Of a stretch of 64,000 nucleotides of DNA, positions 29,736-38,537 are shown piece after piece. Under the pieces are notes generated by a model that worked only from the letters and a program-made list of their open reading frames with translations, ran no database searches and was not told where the DNA came from. The DNA is taken from the NCBI RefSeq assembly GCF_004353905.1, contig NZ_SMOD01000007.1:1-64000 (forward strand), read 5' to 3'. The first letter of the stretch is position 1. Each line of letters starts with the position of its first letter. The DNA comes from Paraburkholderia guartelaensis. Lineage in GTDB: Bacteria; Pseudomonadota; Gammaproteobacteria; Burkholderiales; Burkholderiaceae. The position numbers and the translations under genes are program-made.

Positions 29736-31178
29736 ATGTCCGAATCCACCGCTGCATCCAGCACCGCCCCGTCGCCCCGCTCGTTGTCCGTGATGCTGTG
29801 GCTCGTCGCCACCGGCTTCTTCATGCAGACCCTCGATTCGACCATCGTCAACACGGCGCTGCCGGCGATGGCGAGGAGCCTTGGCGAACTACCGTTGCGC
29901 ATGCAATCAGTCGTGATCGCCTATTCGCTCACGATGGCGGTGATGATCCCCGTATCGGGCTGGCTCGCGGACAAGCTCGGCACACGGCGCGTGTTCCTCG
30001 GCGCGATTTTCGTGTTCACGGTCGGCTCGCTCCTGTGCGCGAGCGCGCACACGCTGAACCAGCTCGTGGTTTCGCGCATCGCGCAGGGCGTGGGCGGTGC
30101 GATGCTGCTGCCGGTCGGCCGTCTTGCCGTGCTGCGCACGTTTCCCGCCGAACGCTACCTGCCCGCGCTCTCGTTCGTGGCGATTCCGGGGCTGATCGGC
30201 CCGCTCATCGGCCCGACGCTCGGCGGCTGGCTCGTGCAGATCGCCTCGTGGCACTGGATCTTTCTCATCAACGTGCCGGTGGGCGTGGTGGGCTGCGTCG
30301 CCACCTTCATCTTCATGCCCGACAGCCGCAACCCCGACACGCCGCGCTTCGACCTGCCGGGCTACCTGCTGCTCGTGATCGGCATGCTCGCGATTTCATT
30401 CGCGCTCGACGGGCGCAGCGAGTTCGGCATCCAGCACGCCACCGTGCTCGTGCTCTTCATCCTTTCGCTCGCCGCGTTCGTGGCCTACGGTCTGCACGCG
30501 GTGCGCACGCCACAGCCGATCTTTTCGCTCGACCTTTTCAAGATCCACACCTTCAGCGTGGGGCTGCTCGGCAACCTGTTCGCGCGCATCGGCAGCGGCG
30601 CGATGCCGTATCTGATTCCGCTGCTGCTTCAGGTGGCGCTCGGCTACACGGCCTTCGAGGCCGGCCTCATGATGCTGCCCACGGCCGCCGCGGGCATGTT
30701 CTCCAAGCGGCTCGTGACGTATCTCATCATGCGCTACGGCTACCGCAGCGTGCTGGTCTCGAACACGGTGCTCGTGGGCCTCATGATGGCGAGCTTCGCG
30801 CTTTCCACGCCCCACGAGCCGCTGTGGATGCGCATCGCGCAACTGGCGCTATTCGGCGCCGTGAACTCGATGCAGTTCACGGCGATGAACACGCTCACGC
30901 TCAAGGACCTCGGCACGGGCGGCGCGAGCAGCGGCAACAGCCTCTTCTCGCTCGTGCAAATGCTCTCGATGAGCCTTGGCGTGACCGTCGCGGGCGCGCT
31001 CCTGACCACCTTCACGGGCATCATGGGCCATAAGACGGGCGAGAGCGTGATTCCGGCGTTCCACGCGACCTTCATTTGCGTGGGCATCATCACGGCGGGT
31101 TCGTCGTGGATCTTCGCGCAGCTCTCGTCGGACCTGCGCCGCACCGCGAAGAAGACCGATCCGTCCGAGCGGACCTGA
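29736..31178 (+). CDS. MFS drug-efflux transporter, DHA2 (EmrB/QacA) type
   Basis: A 480-residue inner-membrane proton antiporter with about 14 hydrophobic segments. The first helix contains the DHA2 hallmark LDSTIVNTALPAM. Motif A is GWLADKLGTRRVF and motif C is GLIGPLIGPTLGGWLV. It ends in a cationic tail (RRTAKKTDPS). ATG 29736 lies behind a TACAAT -10-like hexamer at 29699-29704; the ribosome site is poor, and an upstream ATG at 29703 overlaps that hexamer. No adjacent EmrA or outer-membrane component is present, so it probably works alone. Confidence 0.9.
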   Translation: MSESTAASSTAPSPRSLSVMLWLVATGFFMQTLDSTIVNTALPAMARSLGELPLRMQSVVIAYSLTMAVMIPVSGWLADKLGTRRVFLGAIFVFTVGSLLCASAHTLNQLVVSRIAQGVGGAMLLPVGRLAVLRTFPAERYLPALSFVAIPGLIGPLIGPTLGGWLVQIASWHWIFLINVPVGVVGCVATFIFMPDSRNPDTPRFDLPGYLLLVIGMLAISFALDGRSEFGIQHATVLVLFILSLAAFVAYGLHAVRTPQPIFSLDLFKIHTFSVGLLGNLFARIGSGAMPYLIPLLLQVALGYTAFEAGLMMLPTAAAGMFSKRLVTYLIMRYGYRSVLVSNTVLVGLMMASFALSTPHEPLWMRIAQLALFGAVNSMQFTAMNTLTLKDLGTGGASSGNSLFSLVQMLSMSLGVTVAGALLTTFTGIMGHKTGESVIPAFHATFICVGIITAGSSWIFAQLSSDLRRTAKKTDPSERT

Positions 31179-31448
31179 TAGCGGAGCTGACCGGAGTCGT
31201 TGTGTTCGCATCCTCGCCGCCCGCGCGCGCACCGCAAAGGTGCGGCGCGCCTCGTGGCCGTGCGGCGCCTGTGTTCGCGCCGGGTTCGCGCACCAATCCG
31301 CGCACTATCCCCAATTAGCGCGTGCCGCACCGTACGGGCCAATGGCCATAGGAGCTGGGACTCGCATACTTTTTGCTGGCCTATCCTGTAAACTTGACGC
31401 TCATGCGTCCCGCCCGTCGCGTCCGTCCCACGCGCCATTGAAACGACA

Positions 31449-32720
31449 ATGACCAGCATGATCGATCTCGATCCCCCCGGCTTCCAGTCTCGCCCCATCG
31501 CCGGCGAAGAAGGCGCCCGCCGCACCGTGCTGTACGGCGGCTACACCGTCTTCAGCGTGTTCCAGCCCGTGTTTTCGGTCGCGCACCGGCGCGCGATCGG
31601 CTATCACGCGTCGCTGCGCGCACACGACGAGCAGGGCCAGCAGGCGCCCTCGCAGGAAGTGTTCACGCAGGCGGCGCGCCGCGGCGACCTGCTCGAACTG
31701 GGGCGCCTCGCGGAATCGCTGCATCTGGGCAATTTCAACGCGTTCGATTCGCATGACGAATGGCTCTTTCTGAGCCTGCACCCGGCCGCGCTCATGGACA
31801 CGAGCTACGGCGACGCCCTGCTCGCCGGCCTCAAGGCGCTCGGCCTGCAGCCGCAGCGCGTGGTGCTGGAAGTGTCGGAACAGGCGGGCGGCGAGAATTC
31901 GCGCTTCGCGGAGATCATCGACGGATTGCGCAAGGCGGGCTTCGTGATCGCGCTGGATGGCTTTGGCGCGAAGCATTCGAACATCGACCGCGTGTGGCAG
32001 CTGCGGCCCGACATCGTCACGCTCGACCGCAGCCTGCTCGCCCAGGCGAGCCGGCACGCGCATATCGAGCGCGTGCTGCCGGGGCTCGTCTCGATGCTGC
32101 ACGAGTCGGGTCAGCTCGTGCTCGTGGGGGGCCTTTCGACCGAGCGAGACGCGCTGATCGCGCTGGAGAGCAACGCCGACTTCGTACAGGGCGCGTATTT
32201 CGCGCGGCCTGACGTCGAGCCGGTGCCGCCGGCCAAGGCCGCGCAGCTCATGGACGATCTTTCGGCGCGGCTGCGCGAGCGCGTGGCCGCGCGCGAGCGT
32301 TCGCAATCGGCGCGTCTCGCGCCGTATGTGAGCGCCATCGAAGCGGCGGCGAAGCAGCTTGCCGAGGGCGTGAACATGAGCGACGCCACGCTGCCGCTGC
32401 TAGGCCTCGGCGACACGGCGCGCTGCTTCCTGCTCGACGCGTCGGGCCGCCAGATCGGCGACAACGTGCTGCCCGACGGCCGCACGTCGCAGCGCGCCAA
32501 GCGCTTCCGGCCGCTGCTGCATTCCGAGGGGGCAAGCTGGGAACGGCGCCCCTACTTCATCGGTGCGATGAAGGCGCCGGGGCGCGTGCAGTTCACACCG
32601 CCCTATCTTTCGATCAACGAGGCGCACCTGTGCGTCACGGCCTCGGTCGCCGTCCAAACGGAGCACGGCGTGCAGGTGCTGTGCGTCGACATCAACTGGG
32701 ACGCCGCCTTGCGCGGCTAG
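31449..32720 (+). CDS. Degenerate EAL-domain protein with C-terminal sensor domain
   Basis: A 423-residue protein. Residues 35-250 are an EAL fold, but the EAL signature reads GYHASLRA, so the metal-binding Glu is replaced by His and Leu by Ser. The DDFG-type motif reads LDGFGAKHSN, and LDRSLL is kept. It is therefore probably not an active c-di-GMP phosphodiesterase and may bind c-di-GMP or a partner instead. Residues 280-420 look like the PDC-type domain found after EAL in YkuI (FLLDASGRQIGDNV, RRPYFIGAM). No GGDEF, signal peptide or membrane helix is present. Confidence 0.85.
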   Translation: MTSMIDLDPPGFQSRPIAGEEGARRTVLYGGYTVFSVFQPVFSVAHRRAIGYHASLRAHDEQGQQAPSQEVFTQAARRGDLLELGRLAESLHLGNFNAFDSHDEWLFLSLHPAALMDTSYGDALLAGLKALGLQPQRVVLEVSEQAGGENSRFAEIIDGLRKAGFVIALDGFGAKHSNIDRVWQLRPDIVTLDRSLLAQASRHAHIERVLPGLVSMLHESGQLVLVGGLSTERDALIALESNADFVQGAYFARPDVEPVPPAKAAQLMDDLSARLRERVAARERSQSARLAPYVSAIEAAAKQLAEGVNMSDATLPLLGLGDTARCFLLDASGRQIGDNVLPDGRTSQRAKRFRPLLHSEGASWERRPYFIGAMKAPGRVQFTPPYLSINEAHLCVTASVAVQTEHGVQVLCVDINWDAALRG

Positions 32721-32745
32721 TGTTCGTCCAGGTTCAGGCTCGAAC

Positions 32746-33858
32746 TCACGCGAGGACGAGCGGCTGCGTGAGCAGCGTTGCGCAACCGTGTGCGGTGGAC
32801 GCGCAAGCGGCGACGCGGAGCGTGGACACGCACACCGCGCCGTCGCTCGACGCAAGCCGGGCCAGCATCTTGCGCACGGCTTCGCCGCCGAAAGCCCGGT
32901 TGGCCGCCTGAAGCCGGTTGGCCGGCCCCGCGCTCCCCTCTTCCATTGCCGCAACACAAACGACCGGCTCGGGCAACCCGTCGCCGCCGTCGCGCAAATG
33001 CAGCCAGGCGGCGAGCGCGCCGTCCTGCGCGACGAGCGCCACACCCGGCTCGCCGTCCAGCGCAAGCGCTTCGGCGCGCAGAGCGCGCGCAACGGGTGCT
33101 TCTTGCGGGATCTCGCTGCGAGACTCTTCGGCCGCGCTCGCCACGACCAGCGCGTTTGCCGTCACCCCCAGCAAATCCATCAATCCCACGCGATCCTGTG
33201 CATGCAGTACGTCACGCAAGCGCTCGACCGTGCGCGCGTGCTGCACTTTGTCGGCTGGAGCCGCTTGCGGCGCGGCCTCGCGGGCGAGCCGGACGCGGGC
33301 GCGCCGCACGATCTGCCGGCAATGCTCGTTCGTGCAGCCGGTGAGCGCGCCGATTTGCGCGTAGTCGCAGTCGAAGGCCTCGCGCAGCACGAACACCGCC
33401 TGCTCGAGCGGTCCCAGCCTTTCGAGCAGGAGCAGCAGAGCGTCCGAGAACCGCCGCGCGCGCAAGCCCGCCTCTTCCGCAGAAGGCGCCGCGTCGTCGA
33501 GCCAAGCGGCCTCGTGTTCGCCCGCATGTTCGCGACGCAAGCGCCGCAGCCGGTCGATCGCGAGGCGCACGGTGACCGTGGCGAGCCACGCCTGCGGTAC
33601 GCGCAGGGCTTGTGCGTCGGCGTCGCGCCAGCGAAACCACGCGTCCTGCACGACGTCCTCGGCCTCCGCGCGGCTGCCCAGCACGCGTGCGGCCAGCGCA
33701 ATGAGCCGGGCGCGCGCCTCGCCAAAGGCGGCGGCGCGGCGCGCGTCGGTCCACGCTGCCGTCCCAGGTTCGGCTTCGGCGCTCACTGGGGTCGCAGCCT
33801 CATTGCGCCCAGCGCCCTCCAGACTCGTTCCTTCGATTGTGTCGATCGCCTGCGTCAT
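32746..33858 (-). CDS. ECF sigma factor with C-terminal SnoaL-like extension (ECF41/SigJ-like)
   Basis: A 370-residue sigma factor. Region 2 lies at about residues 40-105 ([28 protein letters not shown]). Region 4 lies at about 140-195 ([27 protein letters not shown], then [10 protein letters not shown]). A further 170 residues follow with the look of the SnoaL-like domain that replaces an anti-sigma factor in ECF41-type proteins. No anti-sigma gene is adjacent. AAGGAG lies before ATG 33858. Target promoters cannot be deduced here; such sigmas often control a linked oxidoreductase or carboxymuconolactone decarboxylase, and neither is next to it. Confidence 0.88.
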   Translation of the reverse strand: MTQAIDTIEGTSLEGAGRNEAATPVSAEAEPGTAAWTDARRAAAFGEARARLIALAARVLGSRAEAEDVVQDAWFRWRDADAQALRVPQAWLATVTVRLAIDRLRRLRREHAGEHEAAWLDDAAPSAEEAGLRARRFSDALLLLLERLGPLEQAVFVLREAFDCDYAQIGALTGCTNEHCRQIVRRARVRLAREAAPQAAPADKVQHARTVERLRDVLHAQDRVGLMDLLGVTANALVVASAAEESRSEIPQEAPVARALRAEALALDGEPGVALVAQDGALAAWLHLRDGGDGLPEPVVCVAAMEEGSAGPANRLQAANRAFGGEAVRKMLARLASSDGAVCVSTLRVAACASTAHGCATLLTQPLVLA

Positions 33859-34033
33859 TCGCTTCGCTCCTTCGCCATGCGTGCTCGCTCCCGCCCGTTT
33901 CCCTTATGACGTCCGGCACGCGGCCGGCGTGACAGCCCCACGCAAATATATTTTCGTCACGGGCGACCCGCGGCGAGCGTCATGGCAGCAGCGGCGCAAT
34001 CGCGCCGTCAACGGAAAAAACGCGAGACCACTC

Positions 34034-34678
34034 ATGCCATCCATTGCACTGAATCATGCAGCATTGCCGCCGAGCGCGCTTAATCTCGTCCCGACCGTGA
34101 TCGAAACATCGGGGCGCGGCGAGCGCGCCTACGACATCTACTCGCGCCTCTTGCGCGAGCGCATCGTGTTCCTCGTCGGGCCGGTGACCGAGCAAAGCGC
34201 GAGCCTCGTGGTCGCGCAGCTGCTCTTTCTCGAAGCGGAAAACGCGGACAAGGACATCAGCTTCTATATCAACTCGCCGGGCGGTTCGGTCTACGACGGA
34301 CTCGCCATTTACGACACGATGCAATTCATCAAGCCCGATGTCTCGACGCTGTGCACGGGTTTCGCCGCCAGCATGGGGTCGTTTTTGCTCGCCGCGGGTG
34401 CAAAGGGAAAACGCTTCGCACTACCGAACGCACGCATCATGATCCATCAACCTTCGGGAGGCGGCCAGGGCACCGCCGCCGATGTCGAGCTGCAGGCGCG
34501 CGAGATCCTGTACCTGCGCGAGCGCCTGAACGCGATACTCGCCGCGCGTACCGGACGCGGCATCGAGCAGATCGCGCACGACAGCGACCGCGACAACTTC
34601 ATGTCGGCCCACGCTGCCGCCGAGTACGGCCTGATCGACCGCGTACTCGAGTCGCGCGACGACCCGTTACTGCGCTAA
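34034..34678 (+). CDS. clpP: ClpP-type serine protease (second copy)
   Basis: A 214-residue ClpP peptidase. The catalytic triad motifs are present: [14 protein letters not shown] (Ser near residue 114), MIHQPSGG (His) and DRDNFM (Asp). The N-terminal processing region LVPTVIE is also typical. The gene is not next to clpX or tig, where the main clpP of betaproteobacteria lies, nor next to the clpSA genes 30 kb away. It is therefore an accessory ClpP, possibly forming mixed or specialised tetradecamers. No ribosome site is clear before ATG 34034, but the N-terminus aligns with the family. Confidence 0.93.
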   Translation: MPSIALNHAALPPSALNLVPTVIETSGRGERAYDIYSRLLRERIVFLVGPVTEQSASLVVAQLLFLEAENADKDISFYINSPGGSVYDGLAIYDTMQFIKPDVSTLCTGFAASMGSFLLAAGAKGKRFALPNARIMIHQPSGGGQGTAADVELQAREILYLRERLNAILAARTGRGIEQIAHDSDRDNFMSAHAAAEYGLIDRVLESRDDPLLR

Positions 34679-34704
34679 GGCGCAGTATCCGCGGCTCGCG
34701 GGGC

Positions 34705-35355
34705 TCACGCGAGCCGCACGGCGAGCCACGCCGCCAGCACGCCCTTGTACTCGGCGACCAGCAGCTTGCGCTCCTTCGGCTTTGCCGCGGCGTATAGTGG
34801 GTTGAGGCTCTTGATGACCTGCAGCATGACTTCGGCCACGCGATAGGCCTCATCCGACGAAAGCGCCGGCTGATAACGCAGGAAGAGCGCCGTGAAACGC
34901 TGGCGCAGCAGGTTGCGCACGGCCGCATCGCGCTTGAAGCCGAGCGGCACGGAAAGCAGGGGCAAATACGCGGGATAGTCGTGCATCAGATCGACCATCA
35001 GGTCGAACAGACGCTCGACGAGTTGCGCGAGCGGCAGCTTGCCAGCATCGTCGTGCGCGGCGATGAGCGCGCTCCAGCGCGCGTCCATTTCGTCGCCGTA
35101 GCGCTTGCGCAGCGCGAGGGCCAGTGCCTCCTTGTTCGGAAAGTACTGGTACGCCGCGCCCACCGAAACGCCCGCCTGCTGCGCGATCTGCGTCATCGTC
35201 GCCGCTTCGAAGCCGCGCTCGGCGAAGGCTTCGCCCGCGGCTTCGAGCAGCGCGTCGACCGTGCGCGCCGCGCGTTCCTGGCGCGGCACGCGGCGTGCGT
35301 TTTCGCGTGCCTCTTCCTTTTGCGCCTCCTTGCGCGCGAGCGGGTCTGCCGCCAT
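34705..35355 (-). CDS. TetR-family transcriptional regulator
   Basis: A 216-residue repressor. The HTH is at about residues 30-75 (TVDALLEAAGEAFAERGFEAATMTQIAQQAGVSVGAAYQYFPNKEAL is the typical TetR pattern). A helical ligand-binding domain follows. ATG 35355 is preferred because AAGGAGG lies 8 bp upstream; an in-frame ATG at 35373 precedes that ribosome site. It is divergent from the isochorismatase-family gene, with operator-like dyads between, so it probably represses itself and that gene. Confidence 0.93.
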   Translation of the reverse strand: MAADPLARKEAQKEEARENARRVPRQERAARTVDALLEAAGEAFAERGFEAATMTQIAQQAGVSVGAAYQYFPNKEALALALRKRYGDEMDARWSALIAAHDDAGKLPLAQLVERLFDLMVDLMHDYPAYLPLLSVPLGFKRDAAVRNLLRQRFTALFLRYQPALSSDEAYRVAEVMLQVIKSLNPLYAAAKPKERKLLVAEYKGVLAAWLAVRLA

Positions 35356-35368
35356 ATCTGAAGCCTCC

Positions 35369-35415
35369 TTCACATTCGTGTATGATTATGTGAAGCCATC
35401 CTCACATATAGGTGA
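35369..35415. promoter_or_regulatory. TetR operator-like dyads
   Basis: TTCACAT (35369-35375) and ATGTGAA (35388-35394) form a perfect 7-bp dyad with a 12-bp spacer. A second, tighter dyad TCAC-ATATAG-GTGA lies at 35402-35415, just before the isochorismatase-family ATG. The region is AT-rich and lies between the two divergent starts, where a TetR repressor would block both promoters. Confidence 0.6.
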
Positions 35416-35418
35416 ACC

Positions 35419-35994
35419 ATGACGCAAGCACTTTCACTGAACGCGCGCACCACGGCGCTCGTGATGATCGACCTTCAGCACGGCATCGTAGGCCGTCAGA
35501 TTGCGCCCTATAGCGGCGCGCAGGTCGTGGCCAACGCCAAACCGCTCGCCGACGCACTGCGCGCCAAGGGCGGCACCGTCGTCTGGGTGCACGTGCTCCT
35601 GAACGAGCTGCTCGCGCTGCCCGCCGACGCCCCCGGCCGCACGCCCGACACGCCGCCCGCACCGGCCGAGGCATCCGAACTCGTGCCCGAGATCGGCGCG
35701 CAACCCGAGGACGTGATCGTCGCGAAGCGCCAATGGGGCGCGTTCTACGGCACCAATCTCGAGCAGCAGTTGCGCCGCCGCGGCATCGACACCATCGTCA
35801 TCGGCGGCATCGCCACGAACTTCGGCGTCGAATCCACCGCGCGCGCGGCGTTCGATCTCGGCTTCAAGCTCGTGTTCGTCGAAGACGCCACGTCCGGTCT
35901 GAACGAAGAGATGCATCACTTTTCGTTCGAGAAGCTGTTCCGCCACATGGGCCACGTGCGCTCGACGCAGGAAACCATCGCCGCGTTTGCGTAA
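35419..35994 (+). CDS. Isochorismatase-family hydrolase lacking the usual catalytic Cys
   Basis: A 191-residue protein of the cysteine hydrolase/isochorismatase fold. The Asp is in VMIDLQHGIV and the Lys in VAKRQWGAFYGTNLEQQL. The position normally held by the nucleophilic Cys (TNxCVEST) reads GIATNFGVESTAR, so Gly replaces Cys. True isochorismatases also lack that Cys, whereas nicotinamidases and related amidases need it. An amidase role is thus unlikely, and a vinyl-ether or other hydrolase is possible. It is probably controlled by the divergent TetR regulator. A terminator follows. Confidence 0.9.
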   Translation: MTQALSLNARTTALVMIDLQHGIVGRQIAPYSGAQVVANAKPLADALRAKGGTVVWVHVLLNELLALPADAPGRTPDTPPAPAEASELVPEIGAQPEDVIVAKRQWGAFYGTNLEQQLRRRGIDTIVIGGIATNFGVESTARAAFDLGFKLVFVEDATSGLNEEMHHFSFEKLFRHMGHVRSTQETIAAFA

Positions 35995-36025
35995 ATCCGT
36001 TTGTGTAAAACGCTTCGCGCAAAAC

Positions 36026-36057
36026 AAAAAGCCCTCGATGCAAATCGAGGGCTTTTT
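36026..36057. terminator. Bidirectional terminator between isochorismatase-family gene and sodB
   Basis: AAAAAGCCCTCGAT pairs with ATCGAGGGCTTTTT around a GCAA loop, giving a T-run in both directions between convergent genes. Confidence 0.93.
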
Positions 36058-36100
36058 ACATGTGCCGCAGCGATTGCGGCGCATCGAACAGGGCTTCGTA

Positions 36101-36679
36101 TTACGCGAAGTTCTGTGCTGCGAAGTTCCAGTTCACGATGTTCCAGAACGCTTCGACGAACTTCGGACGCGCGTTGCGGTAGTCGATGTAGTAAGCGTGT
36201 TCCCACACGTCGATCGTGAGGAGCGCCTTGGCGTCGGTCGTGAGCGGCGTGGCGGCGTTGCTGGTCGACACGATGTCGAGCGAACCGTCAGCCTTCTTCA
36301 CGAGCCACGTCCAGCCCGAACCGAAGTTGCCCACGGCAGCCTTCGTGAAGGCTTCCTTGAACGCATCGTAGGAGCCCCACTTCGCGTTGATCGCGTCGCC
36401 GAGCGCGCCCGACGGTGCGCCGCCGCCTTGCGGCGAGAGGCTGTTCCAGAAGAACGTGTGATTCCAGATCTGTGCCGAGTTGTTGAACACGCCACCCGAC
36501 GACTTCTTGACGATCTCTTCGAGCGAGAGCTTTTCGAACTCGGTGCCCGGAATCAGGTTGTTCAGATTCGTGACGTAAGCCTGGTGGTGCTTGCCGTAGT
36601 GGAACTCGAGCGTCTCTTCCGACATGTGCGGAGCGAGGGCGTTCTTCGCGAACGGCAGCGGCGGGAGCGTAAATGACAT
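36101..36679 (-). CDS. sodB: Superoxide dismutase, iron type
   Basis: A 192-residue cytoplasmic dimeric SOD. The metal ligands are in [10 protein letters not shown] (His near 27), NHTFFWNSL (His near 74) and [11 protein letters not shown] (Asp and His near 157). GGAPSG and the start [10 protein letters not shown] are typical of Fe-SOD rather than Mn-SOD. ATG 36679 has AAGGA upstream, and a good sigma-70 promoter lies about 60 bp further up. The frame is open a further 72 codons upstream without coding character. Convergent with the isochorismatase-family gene. Confidence 0.96.
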   Translation of the reverse strand: MSFTLPPLPFAKNALAPHMSEETLEFHYGKHHQAYVTNLNNLIPGTEFEKLSLEEIVKKSSGGVFNNSAQIWNHTFFWNSLSPQGGGAPSGALGDAINAKWGSYDAFKEAFTKAAVGNFGSGWTWLVKKADGSLDIVSTSNAATPLTTDAKALLTIDVWEHAYYIDYRNARPKFVEAFWNIVNWNFAAQNFA

Positions 36680-36739
36680 GATGCGGTTCCTTCGTCGTGT
36701 TATGGGGAGTTCTGCGTGATAACCGGCATGGAGCACTCG

Positions 36740-36768
36740 ATTGTAGGCGAGTTGGAATAACCCCGCAA
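36740..36768 (-). promoter_or_regulatory. Sigma-70 promoter of sodB
   Basis: On the minus strand TTGCGG (36768-36763) and TACAAT (36745-36740) are separated by 17 bp. The predicted leader is about 54 nt. Confidence 0.6.
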
Positions 36769-36965
36769 ACGAGCGGCCTTTATGCCGGATATCGTTTGCG
36801 CGGGGCTTTTGCGGATGAACCGCTACGCGGTTTTTCGCGGATTCCCCGGTGAATGGGTGCCGTGCTGCACGCGTTGCACAGAGCGCGATGCTCAATGCAA
36901 CGACGCTCCAACAACGCTTGCGATGCTACGCGAACCATACCGGTCTCGCGCGCAGACAAGACTGC

Positions 36966-37031
36966 TGCAATCGCGTTGCAATCTCCACGCAACCGGCGTG
37001 CAAACTTCCTGCAACGAGACTGCAACAATCG
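36966..37031 (+). repeat. 11-bp-phased array of six (T/C)GCAA units
   Basis: Units start at 36966, 36977, 36988, 36999, 37010 and 37021, exactly 11 bp apart. They read TGCAATCGCGT, TGCAATCTCCA, CGCAACCGGCG, TGCAAACTTCC, TGCAACGAGAC and TGCAACAATCG. The first five bases are conserved and the last six are variable. The preceding 11-mer starts GACAA, a weaker seventh unit. One unit per helical turn puts all GCAA cores on one DNA face. A further TGCAA occurs at 36896. Confidence 0.8.
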
Positions 37032-37069
37032 CTAGTCGCCACGATGTTTCGTCGTAGCGGCTAGCGATC
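37027..37069. repeat. Inverted repeat at the end of the GCAA array
   Basis: ATCGCTAG (37027-37034) and CTAGCGAT (37062-37069) are perfect 8-bp complements. The interior contains ACGATGTTTCGT, which can form a smaller hairpin. There is no T-run. It begins within the last array unit, about 90 bp downstream of the xseA stop in xseA orientation. Confidence 0.6.
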
Positions 37070-37160
37070 GTGCGACTGCGCCGGTGCTGCCTTGTGCAGC
37101 AAACATCGGACCTGACAGGCTGACTGCGAGGCCGAGTGGGAGGCCAAGCGAGGGCCTGTT

Positions 37161-38537
37161 TCAGAAACCGTCGGCGAGACGCGGCTGGACGTCGGCGAGC
37201 GCGACGTCGGCGCTGCCCTGGGCGAGGTGCACCGTGAGGCGTTTGCCGGGTTTGAGCGTGGCGGGCGAGCGCACGGCCGCGCCGCTTTGCGCGTCGAGCA
37301 GCGCCGCATAGCCGCGCTCGAACGTGCGCTGCGGGCTCAGCACTTCGAGCCGCGCCGTGAGCTCCGAAACGCGCGCCGCTTCGCGCTCGCGCTGGCGCGA
37401 GAAGGCACCGTCCAGACGCCGTCCGAGCGACTCCAGCTGGGCGCGGTGCGCAGCGGCATCGGGGCGCGAGCGCTGCCAGCGCATTTGCATGACGTTCAGG
37501 CGTGCACGCGCCTCGGCGCTGGCACGCGAGCCCGCCGATGCGAGCCGTATCGTCAATTGGCGCAAGTGCGTGCGCTGCTGCGCAAGCCGTTCGACGGGCG
37601 AAACGAGCCGGCGCGCCAGCCAGTCGAGCTGCTGCGCGCGCCGCTCGAGCAGACGGCCGAAATCGCGGGCAAGTGCGGCATGGCGCTGGTCGAGGTCGCG
37701 CAGCAGCAGCGCGCGCTGCGGGCTGACGAGTTCAGCCGCGCCGGTGGGCGTCGGCGCGCGCACGTCGGCGGCGAAATCGGCGATCGTGAAATCGGTTTCG
37801 TGCCCAACGCCGCTCACCACGGGAATGGCGCTGGCCGCGATCGCGCGTGCAAGCGCCTCGTCGTTGAACGACCACAGGTCCTCGATCGAGCCGCCGCCGC
37901 GGCACAGCACGAGCACGTCCACTTCATTGCGCGCGTTCGCGGTTTCCAGCATCGCCGTGAGCTTTTCCGCCGACCCCGCGCCCTGCACCGGCGCGGGATA
38001 GACGATCACCGGCAGGTGCGGCGCGCGGCGGCACAGCGTCGTCAGCACGTCGCGCAGCGCAGCGGCCTGCATCGACGTAATCACGCCGATGGCGCGCGGA
38101 TGCGAGGGCAGCGCGCGTTTGCGCTCGGGGTCGAAGAGCCCTTCTGCCTCGAGTTGCGCCTTCAGTCGCAGGAAGGCTTCATAAAGCCGGCCCTGGCCCG
38201 TGCGCCGCACGGCCTCGACGTTCAGCTGGAGTTCGCCGCGCGGCTCGTACATCGTGACGAGCGCGCGCACTTCGATACGGTCGCCTTCGCGCGGCGTGAA
38301 TTCGGCGTACTGCGCGCGGCCACGGAACATCACGCAGCGAATCTGCGCCTGGGCGTCCTTGATCGAGAAGTACCAGTGGCCACTCGCGGCACGCGTAAAG
38401 TTGGACACTTCACCGGAAATCCATGCAAGCGGAAACGTGCGCTCGAGCATCGAGGCGATCGCCCGGTTGAGCGCCGAGACCGGCACGACGACGTCGCCCG
38501 AAGGTGCGGAAGAAGCGGAAAATCGGTCGGATAGCAT
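37161..38537 (-). CDS. xseA: Exodeoxyribonuclease VII large subunit
   Basis: The 458-residue catalytic subunit of ExoVII, which degrades single-stranded DNA. It has an N-terminal OB-fold ([32 protein letters not shown]) in the first 100 residues. The catalytic domain follows with [38 protein letters not shown] and [19 protein letters not shown] long coiled-coil region rich in Arg and Gln then binds the small subunit. XseB is not in this window. Start ATG 38537 matches the usual N-terminus. Confidence 0.96.
   Translation of the reverse strand: MLSDRFSASSAPSGDVVVPVSALNRAIASMLERTFPLAWISGEVSNFTRAASGHWYFSIKDAQAQIRCVMFRGRAQYAEFTPREGDRIEVRALVTMYEPRGELQLNVEAVRRTGQGRLYEAFLRLKAQLEAEGLFDPERKRALPSHPRAIGVITSMQAAALRDVLTTLCRRAPHLPVIVYPAPVQGAGSAEKLTAMLETANARNEVDVLVLCRGGGSIEDLWSFNDEALARAIAASAIPVVSGVGHETDFTIADFAADVRAPTPTGAAELVSPQRALLLRDLDQRHAALARDFGRLLERRAQQLDWLARRLVSPVERLAQQRTHLRQLTIRLASAGSRASAEARARLNVMQMRWQRSRPDAAAHRAQLESLGRRLDGAFSRQREREAARVSELTARLEVLSPQRTFERGYAALLDAQSGAAVRSPATLKPGKRLTVHLAQGSADVALADVQPRLADGF

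Larger units (their letters stand above)
36680..37160. other. Intergenic region between sodB and xseA
   Basis: 481 bp that hold the sodB promoter near 36740-36768, the 11-bp-phased GCAA array at 36966-37031, and an overlapping inverted repeat to 37069. No protein gene is supported, although several short frames are open through it. Confidence 0.7.
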
